From Pezizomycotina sp. ARF18 (taxonomy: Eukaryota > Ascomycota), in NCBI GenBank assembly GCA_002224055.1, contig AZLU01000024.1, forward strand, positions 156,145 to 220,144: a DNA stretch of 64,000 nt, in the 5' to 3' direction. The position numbers and the translations under genes are program-made. Numbering within the stretch: the first letter of the stretch is position 1; each line of letters starts with the position of its first letter. The notes under the pieces were generated by a model. That model did not search any database and was not told the DNA's origin. It was given only the letters and a program-made list of their open reading frames with translations. Of the stretch, positions 1 through 12,193 are shown piece after piece.

Positions 1-662
1 TTCAATAGAAGCTTTAATGAGAGTGATCTGGTCCTTGCCGTCGCGAATTGGCCAGTTCATTCCACTCTTGCCGATAATGCTGATTTGCTTGAGAAGGGAG
101 CTTTGATCCCAGTACATCCTGACCTGCTTGACTTTATCTCCATCGAATTTGACGAATGGATCTATCGTTGTTCGAAGCGTTCAACATTAGCTAAATTCTT
201 GGGTTCAAAAGTGAAGGAAGTAACTTGTGGCAGCCGTGGACTTGGAAGATTTGAGGGAGAGTTATTATTGTTTTTTTATTGTTTTTTATTGTTTTTTTTA
301 TTTTTTTTATTTTTTTATTTTTTTTTTTCGTTTTTTAAACTTACCATTGGAGTCGTGACGGTGTTGTCCGCGAGAAAGTTATCGTCGAGGTTTGGCAGGA
401 TCGCGCCACCGCCGCTTTCGAATTCAATAGTCGTAGCAACCTCGAACACCAATGAGTTGCCCGATTCGACCGTGGAGAGGACTTTTTGCTCCTTGATCTT
501 GTACAAACCCGCCTGGCGCTTGAGATGAGCTTCGATATCGGTGCTGCCAGTTACGGTAGTCAATGTGGTGATATAGTGCAAGGAGGCGTCGGAGTGCCAC
601 ATGTCGGCCCTTTGGTTATCCAGGAAGGAAGTGTAGATCTTGGCCAGGTTGGATGAAGCCAT
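1..662 (-). CDS. NTF2-like (SnoaL-fold) fungal protein, 3' end outside window
   Basis: Partial gene; its C-terminal end lies left of base 1. Exon 1 runs from the ATG at 662 to about 345 and opens MASSNLAKIYTSFL. Exon 2 occupies about 161 to 1 and carries VRMYWDQSSLLKQ and NWPIRDGKDQ, blocks I recognise from a family of small fungal NTF2-fold proteins of unknown substrate. The intron (about 162-344) has a GTAAGT donor but the phase does not match exon 2, so either a base is missing or a nearby donor is used. A T-rich tract (about 271-336) lies in the intron. No function beyond the fold can be assigned. Family assignment is fairly sure, exon junction is not. Confidence 0.7.
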
Positions 663-960
663 TGCGACTGTATTTCTGCTGATGCTTGCTGCTTTTGTTT
701 TTGTTGTTCGGACGTCTAATTGAATTTCAACTTGTTAACAGGGCCCCCGATTCCAATTTTTTCTTGCTAGACGTACTTGTGCTTATTTTATTGCTTTTCA
801 ACTGCAGATGCTAGAGGACCGATCTGGGAGAAAAAGCTTCTAATTTGTTTCCAAGTAAAAAAAGGTACGAAAAAAAGCTTTGGGAGAGGGAACTGGGTAT
901 CTTTTCCCTACAAAATCGAAGTGGATAAACAATAACGCGCCCTCTGTATATAGGAAAAAT

Positions 961-966
<6 letters not shown>

Positions 967-994
<28 letters not shown>
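967..994 (+). repeat. A28 homopolymer
   Basis: Twenty-eight A residues in intergenic DNA. One of at least thirteen A or T runs of 24 or more in this window. Confidence 0.9.
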
Positions 995-995
<1 letters not shown>

Positions 996-1225
996 TTACG
1001 TTTTCTTCGCGGAAGAGAAACCTACCTGTATTGCTTATATACCACTTCTTTATTTAAATAATGATAGTAAACAAAGAGAACGAGAGCGAGAAACAAAATC
1101 TAGAACTTTGTTGCCAGGTGAACTTTGGAAAGTGGCGTGTGAGAGGAAGAGAGCGTTAAACAAATAATAAATACAGTAGTGTTTCCGCCTAAAAATAATG
1201 AGAGAATTAGCTTCTGTTAGCTGAC

Positions 1226-1227
<2 letters not shown>

Positions 1228-1259
<32 letters not shown>
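1228..1259 (+). repeat. A32 homopolymer
   Basis: Thirty-two A residues in intergenic DNA, second longest run in the window. Confidence 0.9.
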
Positions 1260-1260
<1 letters not shown>

Positions 1261-2922
1261 AACGGGTTTCCCTCCCGCTGGCTCCACCCCAAGAGATTTC
1301 TCCCCCTCCTTCCCCCAACCACACACGCCATTCCCGTAACGACGACTACTGGTAGCCAATGGAGACTTACCGATGATTTATTTCAATTCCAACGGTTTTT
1401 CTTTATAGAAACAATAGCGAATAGCAATTCGCGACGCCCTTTTGTTCTGCGGGAGAATCGATTGCGCCAAACGAGTTGCAAGCGATAAAGGATTTCGATG
1501 GGGTTATAAAAAAAAAAAAATATGGCTGTTGTGGAATGAAAGGTGAGCGATTTTTGAACAGACGGTTTATATATACAATAGAAGTGAATGAATAATAGAC
1601 CACTGGCCGACAAATTTTTCGAAATAAGAGTGAAATGAAAGGAAGAATTGAAATAATATGGTGAGAGAAAGAGAGTGTGAATCCTAAAAGAAAGCCTTGG
1701 TTGCCTCTTTTTTTCTTCTCTGAAACGAAAAACTCTATCTATATAAAATAAAGTAGAAGTGAAGGGAAGGGGAAGGAAAGGAAAGGAACAGGGGGAAGAG
1801 GAGCGAACGCGATTCGATTTATATTGTTGCCCCTTATCATCTAGGTTCATGCATGCAGCATGTACGAGCGCTCTCTCCCAAGTCCCAAGTCCAACAGCCT
1901 GGCGCAAAAAAGTGAGCTTCTGAAAGGCAGGCAGGTGTGAATTAGGTGGGATGGGAAAACAAGCAAACCCCTGGTATCACATCAACCGGGAAAAAGAAAG
2001 AAAGGAATTAAGGAAAACGCTCCTCCACTGGACCAGTGCTCCACACCTTATATTACCAATCTGGCAGTGAAGAAGGAGAGAGATAGAAAAAAAAAGAAAA
2101 AAAAAGGAAAGAAACTCCTATATCTCACGAATTTGTGTCGCAGTTCTAGCTCACAATTTCAGTGCCCTTTTTTAGGAGAACAAAGTATATAAATGTAATA
2201 CAATATACATATATTACACGAATTGAGGCTTGGAATATCTTGAACGGCGTATTTTTGCAGGTGACAATCAGGGGAACGTGCATCAAAAGGGGAAGGCGTG
2301 GAGAAAGGTTGACCAAGATCAGGAACAGGACGCCAAATTGTCGCTCGTTCCTATTCTAAACCCCTAGCTCTCTCCCCGCCTATATTCCTAGCGGTACGTG
2401 GCTACCCAACTACTACAGAGAAAGTTAGGCAATAGGGAGGATAATAATATTATTATCGTATCCACTTTCAGGAACCAACCTTTTTTTTTTTTTTTTTTTT
2501 TTTTGGTGCAGTCGTGCCCTGGTTGTTTCATGTAAAGTACGTGCCAAGTTGTCGATAACGGGAAAGGCTGTGACGAAAGCAGCGACGGATGTACATGTAC
2601 TGGATCTTTCCAATAACAGTTTAGTCCCCCCTTTTATTTGCAAAAAAGCGCCACTCTTCAAGAACGAAACGGCCGCGGGGAAGGATATAACGGATGCGAA
2701 CGACCTTTCTCAATAAAAAACGCCATTCGAACTTGCTATTTAAAACAAGAGCAACACGAAGCGAGCGGCTTCAACTTGGCCTGTGAGCAGGAATTGCACA
2801 GGAGCCATACGTCGATCACTCCTGTCACCTTGAAAACGACCCACTGTAGAGTTTTGATACCTATTCTGATTCTTCGCCTCTTCTCCTTTCTATCATATAT
2901 CTGTAATAGTGAAGAATAACAA

Positions 2923-2953
<31 letters not shown>

Positions 2954-3308
2954 TGGAAGAAAAGAGACATGGTATTCAAAAGAGGCTCTACAGTTCAGTG
3001 TCTAGGCTGGATCATCGTTATGATCCTATAGGATCTTATTGTTCTAAACGATAAATTCAAAATGCCTAATGAGTATACGTATAGGATCCGATCGATCTCG
3101 AACACGATGATGTCGGCTCCAGAACTGACTTGATAGCTCATTGTAGGATACCGCGAAATAGGATATTAGGACCGTGCTGTGCCAAATTAGGAATACGTGA
3201 TAGTCTTCTTTTCAGTGCTTGATAATTCTTCGTGTTCTAGAGCCTTCTTCGTTGTCTCCATATGACAGGCAGAATTTTAAAAACCCCACCCAATTTTCTA
3301 TTAGTCAG

Positions 3309-3313
3309 CCAAT
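3309..3313 (+). promoter_or_regulatory. CCAAT box upstream of the zinc-cluster regulator
   Basis: CCAAT about 255 bases before the ATG at 3567. Such boxes bind the Hap/CBF complex in fungi. Position is plausible, but a five-base motif is weak evidence. Confidence 0.3.
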
Positions 3314-3566
3314 AAGAATACCAAAAAGGGGAGAAAAGTTATAAGTTGTGGTGGTGGTATAAGGGGCTCTTCGAGCCTTTGCTTCAAATATATATATTTT
3401 ATTTCTTTTGAGGGGCGGTGCGATCCAGTTCAAGTTCAACTATTACTTGCTTAGGAGTCAAGCGACACTCTTATATCCGTTTATACCCTTACTTCAGAGT
3501 ATTTCCTTGCGAGAAAAGAAAAGGCTACACTTCCACTTATCCTTATCGTTATATCGAACTTCGACC

Positions 3567-6500
3567 ATGAGTCCATCGCCGACGTCCAATTCTTCCAACC
3601 AATCACCGGAAAAGTTCCGAATCATACGAAAACGGAATCGCATTCCTCTATCATGCGGTCCATGCCGTCACAGAAAGTAGGTTTCACAAGCTCGTTTTTT
3701 ATCTGCCTGTTTCCCCTCGCTCCAGCCTTCTCTTCTTCCCTTTTTTTCCCTCCTTCAATTCCAAAGTTCTTCGAGTCAGTTCCTAAAATTTTTTTCTCTT
3801 TTATCTTTTCCTCTTCAGCAATTTCTAGGTGTTGGGCAAGATCGTTGATATCTTTACAAATATGCAGTTGGAAATAGGCATTCTCTTGCTGACTTTTCAT
3901 TTTTCTCACGCCAATTATAGGCTCAAATGTAACCGCCAACACCCGTGCGAAAACTGTGTGAAGAGAAACGATGTAGATTCTTGCGTCTATGCCGCCCCTC
4001 CGTCGAAGAGCCGCAGACATCTGAGCGGGGGAGAAAAGAACACGGACGACATGCAGAGCCGGATAGATCGCCTTGAAGGTTTAGTTCTGTCACTGATGGG
4101 CGCTGGTGTTGGTGCGGTACCGAAGGATGGAAGAGCTGAGACATCGATGGAAGAAGATGACGAGTCTGAGAGTGAGGAATCGCACGACGAGGAAATGATC
4201 AAAGAAGAACCCGAGGACGAAGTGGAAGACGTGAGGACTGCTCTAGGGTTTATGAAAGTCGATAAAGGAAAATCAATGTACAGGGCGGATTCGGCTTGGG
4301 CGGTACTCATCAATGAGGTATGTGTTTAAATGTACGGCCAGAAACAACACACAGCTTTCGACAATACTAATTATTAGAAACAGTTTGCGGAAGTTAAAAA
4401 TTATTTTGCGACTCACAAAGCCGTCTTTGACGATTTATTGGCGAAACAGCAGCAAGCTGAGCAGTCGAAATTCGGAAAGACCGCGTTTCCATTTGCTGCA
4501 GGTCCTGCTATTCCAAAAGATGAAATATTGCAACTTCTCCCCCAGAGAGAGGTTTGCGATGTCCTTGTTGAAAATTGGGTTGAAGGGTTCGATCATTCTT
4601 ATCATCTTCTTCACGGACCAACATTTCGAATAGAGGTATGTGTCTTTCCACTGGAATCTCTCGATAAAAGGGGGAGGAGGAGCGGCACGCTTAACTGTCC
4701 TACATTCATATTCCGTCAAATCAGTTTTCAGAAAATGTGAATTTTTTCGTCATCTAACTACTTTTCTCTGAAGTACGAGGAATTCTGGAAAAGCCCTCGA
4801 AAGCCGACACGTTGTGGACAGGACTTCTGTTTGCCATCATGATGATAGCAACACAGGGGCTTGAGAAATCCGGCTTGTTGCCGATGTACGACCAGCTTAA
4901 CGACGTCTCGTCCGATAAGTTCAGATATGCGACGGAACAGTGCCTCGTGGCTGGCCAATTTACTGAGAAGCTCACTCAATACAACATGCAGTGTCTCATC
5001 GTCTACATGTTGGGAATAAGGAAAGATGCGGTCGATCAGACATGGCTTTTCCTGGGTCTTGTTTGCCGTATTGCCTTAGCTATGGGCTTACACAGAGATA
5101 CGAGAAAGTTCAACGTGGATATTTCTCCGTACCAGGTTGAAATCCGGAAGCGACTTTGGAACCTCTTAATGTGTATGGACCTCCTGTTTTCTATTAAGAT
5201 AGGTTTACCATGCATCATCAGAACCTCTGAATGCGATGCTCCTTTGCCCGCGAACCTCCATGATTTCGAATTTGATGTGAATACGACAGAACTGCCGCCG
5301 TCGAGAGATTTGAACGAGCAGACCCCGATGTCGTACATGATCGCTAAAACTTACATGGCATTCGCCTTCGGAAAAGTGGTGGCGGCAACTAATACCATCT
5401 CGCCTGCTCCTCCATACGATTATATATTCGAAATGGAAAAGGATCTTCGGGATGCGTATGCTAAGGTCCCGGAGTTTTTGAGGTTTCGATCCATAGATGA
5501 ATCGAAAAATGACCATCCGTGGTTGATCATTCAAAGGTTTACTTTGGATATTCTATACCAAAGATCAATATTGATACTGCATCGGCCCTACGTCACGTAC
5601 AGGGCAAGATGTAACCCGAAATATAACCGCTCCCGCCGCGCAGCCTTAGAGTCATCCATGAAGCTTCTCTCGCACCAGGCGGCTTTATTTGAGGCCAGAA
5701 GGGCCGCTGCGGAGGCCAAATGGGCGATTGAGTCCTGTCGGCACAGGATTACAACGCGGCGGTTATGATCCTGTGTGTTGAGTTACGACATTCCGCGAGA
5801 GAAGATGCGGAACAATATGATTCTTTTTCACTTAGTATCTCGGATTGTAAAAGATGCTGAGAGCGCTTGAGAGGGCCGAGGCGATTTTTGGATATCAGAA
5901 GGACGTTTATGAGATGGCAAAATCCACACAATATTGAAATTTGCGCTGGAAGCTATCAGAGGATGTTCAAAAATTCGTCGCGGTTCCAGGCGGAATTTGC
6001 CCCTGACGTCGGCGGTCCTTCCCCGCCCGATCAGTTCTCCAATTCGTCTCCTTCAGCCTTAACTTCGATCTCAACTAATGATTCAAGCACAACGAGCGAG
6101 GCCTTGAGGTCCGAACATTCCGCTGCCCTGACTCTGGGGATGATGAGCACTGGGTCCATGTCTCCCCCGAGCATGCAGAATAGTTTCCTGAAGCCTGATA
6201 CAGTATCGTCGCTTCCGGACGGCGCTGGGTCATCGAACTTTCCAATGCTTACCCCTGGAGGCTCGTTGTCAATGAATTATTTCGTAGCGGCGGCTCTGTT
6301 ATGGACACCGCCGCGAATAACGAATGGGTAAGTCGAGCAATGCTAATAAATCTATCCCGTTATAGTTTTATGGAAGCACGCATGCTTACTATACAAAATC
6401 TATACAGGACGAATGGGACACATTCCTCAAAGGAATCAATCTGGACCCGTCCATGCCCAACTGGGGGTCTACAGGACCTCCGGATTCCGTCGCAGCCTTC

Positions 6501-6569
6501 GGCGAGGGTAGTAACGCCCCCTTCGGAACTTCGCAAGCTCCATTCCCTAGCGAAGACCCACGGTTTTAA
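3567..6569 (+). CDS. Zn(II)2Cys6 transcription factor with fungal-specific TF domain
   Basis: Nuclear DNA-binding regulator; target genes unknown. Exons: 3567-3676, 3921-4317, 4384-4635, 4774-6327 and 6408-6569. The zinc cluster spans the first intron with spacing C-x2-C-x6-C-x5-C-x2-C-x8-C, ending in DSCVY, followed by a short coiled coil (RIDRLEGLVLSLM), an acidic linker, and the middle homology domain (GLLFAIMMIATQ, then LLSHQAALFEA). A Ser/Pro-rich tail ends PFPSEDPRF. Exons 1 to 3 keep frame exactly. The large exon does not: the conserved sequence moves between frames at least four times, for example at 4794-4796 (CCC, four needed to give KSPSKAD), 5734-5735 (CC, three needed to give ESLSAQDYNAAVMIL) and 5854 (A, two needed to give RMLRALERAE). 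I read these as missing bases in the sequence rather than a pseudogene. Start chosen because a basic, Pro-rich leader leads straight into the zinc cluster. Confidence 0.85.
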
Positions 6570-7698
6570 GATCTTAAAAAGGAACCATCGTCAGTCCCTC
6601 GCCTTGCCAGCGGGTCGGAGAAATTCGTTTACTTCTGGAAATCTCCAAGATGGCAACCGATACTGCCACGAACTTTTATTTTATTTTATTTATTTTTTTA
6701 GCTTCCAATTTCGAGAGAGCTTGGAGATCACAAAAATTGCTGCCGTTTGATACCTTCGAATACAGTTTGACTTACTATTTTTACCTCTCTCCCCCATCCA
6801 CTGTTTTTTTTTTAACGTTTTCCTTTCTACTAACTTCAAAAATTGATGACGGTTTAATATTTGCATCTGTTTATGGATACGGACGGCTGCTAGGTCACTT
6901 GGTTTTAAAATGGAATGTTTCTTTTCTGTTTGTTTTTCGAAAGATATATAGGCAAAGATGGCTTTATACTTCATAGAAAGTCTAGCACCTGGAATATATA
7001 AGCAACTACTCAGCTCCCCAACTTTGAATTTTCTCTTTCCTTAGTAGTTATACTAGTAATTTTACGTAATAATACTAGCAATAATACGGTCACTGCTTTC
7101 TCACCATTAAATAACATGTTTTCTTAATGTTTTATTGAATATAGAACTACCTTTTGAGCATCACTGCTGTAGCAAACTCATCGACGGTCCAGGAGTTCAT
7201 GATCTTCCTTTTTGCGTTACTGAGCAAGTGGGGTGATTTCTTCCTTTTCCATTTTTTTTCCCGTCCCTTTAATTTTTCGTGCTTTAGTTCAAAAAGCAAA
7301 GAAAGTTTTTCCTCTTATCGAAAGACAAAAAAAAATTTAGAGCTTTTTTTTTTTTTTTTTCCCTCCCACTTCAAAATACTTCCTTTCCATCCCGCAGAGA
7401 ACTAATAAACCATCGCACGGAAAAATTTTTTTCTAAATAGAAAACTTCCTTCCAGTCCTCAATTCGGCTCAAACTATCTACCGTTTACTCCGAATTATTA
7501 GTCTCTTCTTTCCCCTAAACTGGTGAAAGCCTATATCTATCAAAAAATGTAAAGAAAAAATTTCAAACCGATATCATATTTGCTTTTCTTTGGGTTTCCC
7601 GTTTTCCAAGTCGCTAGTCTTCTAGACTAGACCTTCCCTCTATTCTCTGCAGCTCTACAGAATCATATCGCTAACAGTCATTGCTTTCCACCGCGCAG
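6570..7698. other. Intergenic region between the regulator and the RRM gene
   Basis: About 1.1 kb, A/T rich with pyrimidine runs (7250-7400, 7500-7640). It should hold the regulator's 3' UTR and the promoter and first exon of the RRM gene, whose ATG I could not place. No other feature seen. Confidence 0.5.
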
Positions 7699-8852
7699 GT
7701 TTTCGCTGAGGCGTGCGGTTTTCCGAAATGTTGTGCCAGGCGGGCTCTACGTCCCGCCACCGGTCCTGCAGCAAAACAGAATAAGAGCTATTCGGACTGT
7801 CGCTTCCATGTGCCAGACGACTGCCCCGCTACCTGCGATACAAGCCGGCCAGCCCGGATTCCGCCCAGAGAGGTCGGTAACTCGTCAGGGACAGCAGCAG
7901 CAGAAGAGGTCCATGGCTTCTTTTGGTAACTCGCAGTCTGCGCAAGCGGAGAAAACCCCAGAGCCATCGAACCAAATTTTCGTTGCGAACATTTCGTATG
8001 GCATCCGAGCGGAGGACCTCGAGAGGGAATTCTCCGAATTTGGCAAAGTCACAAATGCCAAAATTATCTACGATCCAAGGGGTCTTTCCAAAGGGTACGT
8101 CTCTGCCTTTTAGATCATGTATTTCTAATGATTCCTTTTTTTTGTCAAGTTGGCCGTTTGTCTAAATATCTCTCGTCTAATGAATAGTTTCGGATACGTT
8201 ACGTTCGAAGATATTGACTCTGCAACCGAAGCTGTCAACAAGATGCACGGTCTTATTGTCGATGGTCGCCGTGTCGTTGTCCAGTACACTCTCAACAAGG
8301 ATGTGAACAGGGAGCAGGCTGAACCGTCTCGAACACTTTTCATCGGAACCTCTCGTTCGACATCACTGATAAGGATCTGAATGACATGTTTGCCTCGATC
8401 AAGAACTGCTTGGATGTCCGCGTTGCCATTGATAGGTATAGTACCCTTTTTTCCTTTTTCCTTTTCTCCTTTTTTTTTTTTTTTTTTTTTCTTCCCGGTA
8501 AATAGTCTATAGCTGCCTGTATACTTCTACGCGATACTCTTCACTCCTCGGATTATCTTAAAATTCCCTTGGAGATGATGAATATTTCCCCTCCAGTTCT
8601 TCCATCGGGAATGCTTTTTATTTCCCCTCACAGCACGTTATTGATGATACTAATTACGTCTCAATAACCTATAGACAAACTGGTCTTCCCCGAGGTTTTG
8701 CCCACGCCGACTTTGTTGATGTAGCATCAGCCGAAAAGGCGAAGGAATTCCTTGAATCTCGTGAGTGGTCGGGACGAAAACTGAGGATCGACTTCTCTGG
8801 TAGCAGGCGGACTCCCGGACTTGGCCCCAACGATAGGACCTGGATGAAATAA
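7699..8852 (+). CDS. Two-RRM RNA-binding protein, probably mitochondrial
   Basis: Fungal RNA-binding protein with two tandem RRM domains after a basic, Arg-rich leader (SLRRAVFRNVVPGG) that looks like a mitochondrial targeting sequence. RRM1 has NQIFVANISYGIRAEDL and GLSKGFGYVTF. RRM2 has RTLFIG, then RQTGLPRGFAHADF. The protein ends NDRTWMK. Exons: 7699-8094, 8188-8435 and 8675-8852. The reading frame breaks once inside RRM2: at 8347-8348 GGAACC needs one more A to give the RNP2 sequence TLFIGNLSFDIT. The first exon with the ATG is unresolved; 7699 follows a plausible acceptor, CGCGCAG. The second intron contains T21. Family assignment is firm, mitochondrial location is inferred from the leader. 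Confidence 0.82.
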
Positions 8853-9902
8853 ACGACCTAGAACGGCTGTTTAAAAACGGGAGGACCATTAAAAAAAAAA
8901 AAAAAAAAAAAGACGTAACATAGAATAATCAAGGAAAATCAAAGATGAGGGCGAGAGGAACGAAAATTATTTTAAGAGAAAAGAAAAAAAGTTAAACATC
9001 ACTATCCGCCAGGTTATTTGTGCCTGGATATTTAAGTAAGAAGAATGTACGATTGATCCGGACGAAGACAATATACATATATCAAGTATGTATGGTTTCA
9101 ATAATTTTCAAAAAGTTAGATCTGAATTTTGGAGGACGCTTTTCTCGGAGGACATGGCTAGAAAGTAGAGATGTATATGCGACGGGATTGGATCAGGATC
9201 GAGGACACTAATTTCGAGAGGTTACAGCGATGTAGGGATTTAATTCTTTCTTTTTGCTTCTTATCTCTTCGAATTCACAACTCCTCTAATCTCAACTTTG
9301 CGTTATACATACATGTATCCTCTGAACCTATACTTCCCGTACTTCTCGAAACTTCCCTTTACAATTTCTAACTAACTTCCCTTCTTTTGCTTTTGTTCTC
9401 CTGTACGATAGTTGACTTTCATAGATATTTCATTTCGGTGTACATATCACGGGTTTTCGCATTCTCCAACTCTCCGGGTGTTAATTAGTTTTTTATTTCT
9501 TAAAAAAGATAATTTTCGTTACCATGTTTATTACGAAACCGTTAGAATAAAAAGATTACAAAGTACTTAAGTACTCAAGTACTCAAAGTATATACTACCA
9601 ATGCAAATTATATATAAAGGGAAAATAGCGTAGGAAATCTTTGTAGGCGTCCTACCATAGTGCAATCAATAATAGCTAGGGGTTTTCTTGCTTCGCAGGC
9701 CTCCATAAGAATGATAGTATAGGTTTCATGATAACCATGAGCAGCATGGGTTGAAGAATAAAATCCGAGAAGAATAAGGAGTAAATGGAAAGAGCAAGCC
9801 AGAGAAGTGATATTCAATAATTCCACAACCGTCATCTTCAGCGTAAAATTGCAGCAGTTGTGCCATCACTCCCACTTTCAATAACAACAACAACCCCCAA
9901 CT
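8853..9902. other. Convergent intergenic region (RRM gene / TSPO gene)
   Basis: About 1 kb shared by two 3' ends. An A-rich run sits at about 8891-8911. Only one ATG-started open frame of note occurs (9608-9835, minus; listed separately). Confidence 0.5.
9608..9835 (-). CDS. Possible small secreted peptide, 75 residues
   Basis: ATG-started frame with a hydrophobic N-terminus (LACSFHLLLILLGF) followed by a possible signal-peptidase site at THA-AHG, then a short tail containing two cysteines. It lies in the 3' intergenic space between two convergent genes. I recognise no family. A chance frame in A/T-rich DNA is at least as likely; expression data would decide. Confidence 0.2.
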   Translation of the reverse strand: MTVVELLNITSLACSFHLLLILLGFYSSTHAAHGYHETYTIILMEACEARKPLAIIDCTMVGRLQRFPTLFSLYI

Positions 9903-10736
9903 TTAATCCTTGTTTTTCTTAACCTGAGGGATCGTCCAATTGTTCAGAATGCCGACGCCGGCGTTCAAATACGTCGCGAATCCCAGCCACAAGCAGTACG
10001 GCACCATGCACCAGCCCGCGACGCTATCGATCTCGAACCAGTTCCTCACGAGCAGCAGCACGTTGGCGTCGAGGGCCAAGATGTCCGCGAGAGCTACGGC
10101 GGGCTGGCCCAAGCGAAGAACAGCGGCATCCACGCAAAGTTGAACCCGAGCTGAGTTGTGTACAGGGTTGAGGACGTAACTACGAGCTGTCTGATACTAA
10201 GGCTTGGCGAGGCGTTGCCGCTGGTGTAGGCGCGGTAAGCGGCGTAACCATTGAGGGCATAGATTATCGTCCAGGCGGGACCGAACACCCTGCACAAAAA
10301 GGTTTACAGTGTGTATTAGATTTCCATTATTGGTCGATACTCACCTGAACCGAAGAAAGATAAAAAAGTACAGAAAACAAAGTCGAGAGAAGAGGTTTGC
10401 TTACCAAGGAGGAGGTGCAAATGGTGGTTGTTTCAAGGTCGCGTATTTCTCTTTGGTATTTCCCTTAGCTGTTGACATATCCCATAAGATATGATTATCA
10501 TATGTCAGTTCAATACGTTCAATCTAAATCAGTCAATAAAAGAGAGCTGACCCCAAAGAAGCTAGAGGAAGCTCCACATCTTCAACCAAGTATTAAAAAA
10601 AAAAGTGCATATATACAAAAGACAACCATTCGCTCACCTGTGTTGAATATCCAACTAACCCTCCCAATGCTACCGGAAGAAGGATCGAGAGGGCGGGATT
10701 CGTAAGAACCTTCGCCGGAAGACCAAGTTCAACCAT
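9903..10736 (-). CDS. TSPO: TspO/MBR family membrane protein (translocator protein)
   Basis: Five-helix membrane protein binding porphyrins, sterols or related ligands, outer mitochondrial in most eukaryotes. Exons: 10736-10638 (MVELGLPAKVLTNPAL), 10463-10405 (LKQPPFAPPPW) and 10289-9903. Family signatures are visible in order: PPW-VFGPAWTIIYALNGYA, then QLGFNFAWMPLFFAW, then VPYCLWLGFATYLNAGVGILNN, the classic W-x5-LN-x5-N motif. The exon 3 frame breaks once at the G run 10101-10103: on the minus strand CCC must be CCCC to join FFAWAS to PAVALADIL. With that one base added the CDS gives 181 residues, the usual TspO length, and the total becomes a multiple of three. It ends in KKNKD. Head-to-head with ARS2 about 1.5 kb away. 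Confidence 0.9.
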
Positions 10737-12193
10737 TGTTACCAATGAAACACTTTGCTTTTTTTGTTTTGGGTGATTGTGTTTTCTTAGAATTGATGCT
10801 TGTAGATCTTTAAGAAAGGTATAGCAGATTGTAGATTCTGCTTGAAAAGGTGATTGGAATCAACTAGAATACAAGTGCCGTGCCCCCACTAGAAGATTTT
10901 CATCCCACTTTAGCATGGCCGACGCGCTATAAAACCCGATCACGTGACAGAAAATTGCTTATTAGCAAGAAAGGGGAGGAATTTCTGTTTTAAAATCTTT
11001 TTTTTTTCCGCCGCCTCCCAAATTCTAATCCTTCCCTTTCCCTTTCTATTTCCCTTTTTCTATTCCCTTTTCACCTCCCCTTCCTCATCAACAAACCATT
11101 TTCCATCGCGAAATCAGGCTGAGATTCCGCGATTTCATCCAGCACCATCACCATCTAACAATACTGTCATCACAAGATCGCCTTGAAGAAGAAGACGCAC
11201 TAGCGGTACAAGAAGTACACAACGATAAGACCTCTTTCAAGGACACTTTAAACCATATTATTTTCTTTTAATTTAGCAGGAGTATCACCAGCCTCCGGAA
11301 CAGAACCGTACGTACACGATCGCGCGAAGAATACCGCTCGAGCCCTCTATTTTTGCCCTTCTTTTTTTTCTTTCTTTGCAAGGGAAGGGAATCTATAACT
11401 CAATACCGTTCTTACATATATATAACAAATTTTTTTAGACTAAGAATAACTCATTATTAAACTGTTTGTTCATCTTCCTTCAAACCTTTCGATCCGTTTT
11501 CCTCTATTCTCCTTCACTCTTTACTTTTTCATTTATTTCCCTCAATTCTTGCGCTCTTATCTCCCTTCCCGCACTTCATTAAAGTCATAGGCGTTTGCTT
11601 TTATTTAATATTTTCTTGCGAGACTCGTAATCTTTCAATACCTCTCTCAAAAACGCCATCACTCTAAATACCTTAGCCTCGAGACAGAGCACTCCCTAAA
11701 AACGTTTAAGATACGGTCGGCTTAGTGCCTGAGTACCTCTCTTTGCTCTTGACCTTCAGTTTCAATACTCACTTCCTTAAGAAGATAAAGCACACCAATC
11801 TTATCCTTTTATTACGTTCAATTTCTATCTCTCTCTCTCTCTCTTTCACGGGAAACCATAAATTCTCATCCTTGGAACTTTCAGAGCATCTCGACTTTCC
11901 TCCAGCCTGAATAGCTTAAATTTCGTTTTTATTCCATCTTTTTCTTTTTAATCTTTTATTCTTTGCTTCACTCTTCCAAAATGCTCATCTTATTAGAAGC
12001 ATCCTCTCACATTTTTAAACACATACCAGATTTCCCTCCTTGATCGCAAACCCGTCGAACGGGATCGAAACCGGTTGAATTAAAGATACATTTTTGCCTA
12101 GTTTTTATGCTATTCAGCTTTTGTCTTTACAGCATTTTCACATCGGAAAAGTTCTAGAAGCCTGAATCGAACACCGGCGCAACTCCAGGAACC
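10737..12193. other. Divergent promoter region (TSPO / ARS2)
   Basis: About 1.45 kb between two starts. It holds a TATAAAA (10928-10934) next to a TCACGTGAC E-box (10940-10948), then long pyrimidine-rich stretches up to 12120 that look like the 5' UTR of ARS2, including a short CT repeat near 11829-11845. A 5' UTR intron is possible but I could not prove one. Confidence 0.45.
10928..10948 (+). promoter_or_regulatory. TATA box with adjacent CACGTG element
   Basis: TATAAAA at 10928-10934 followed within ten bases by TCACGTGAC at 10940-10948, in the TSPO/ARS2 divergent region. CACGTG is the site for basic helix-loop-helix factors in fungi. Its distance from the TSPO start is about 200 bases; which gene it serves is unknown. 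Confidence 0.4.

Larger units (their letters stand above)
663..3566. other. Long intergenic region, no supported gene
   Basis: About 2.9 kb between the divergent NTF2-like gene and the zinc-cluster regulator. It contains A28 (967-994), A32 (1228-1259), T24 (2481-2504) and T25 (2930-2954), purine-rich stretches at 1740-1800, and a cluster of GATC/TAGGATC palindromes at 3022-3097. The open frames here are short, low in complexity or start at non-ATG codons, and match nothing I know. Part of it must be promoter and 5' UTR of the two flanking genes. Confidence 0.6.

Noticed and set aside
1383-1907. Minus-strand frame of 174 residues in the first intergenic region
   Set aside because: Low-complexity Phe/Ser/Arg-rich sequence from pyrimidine tracts, no family resemblance and no splice context.
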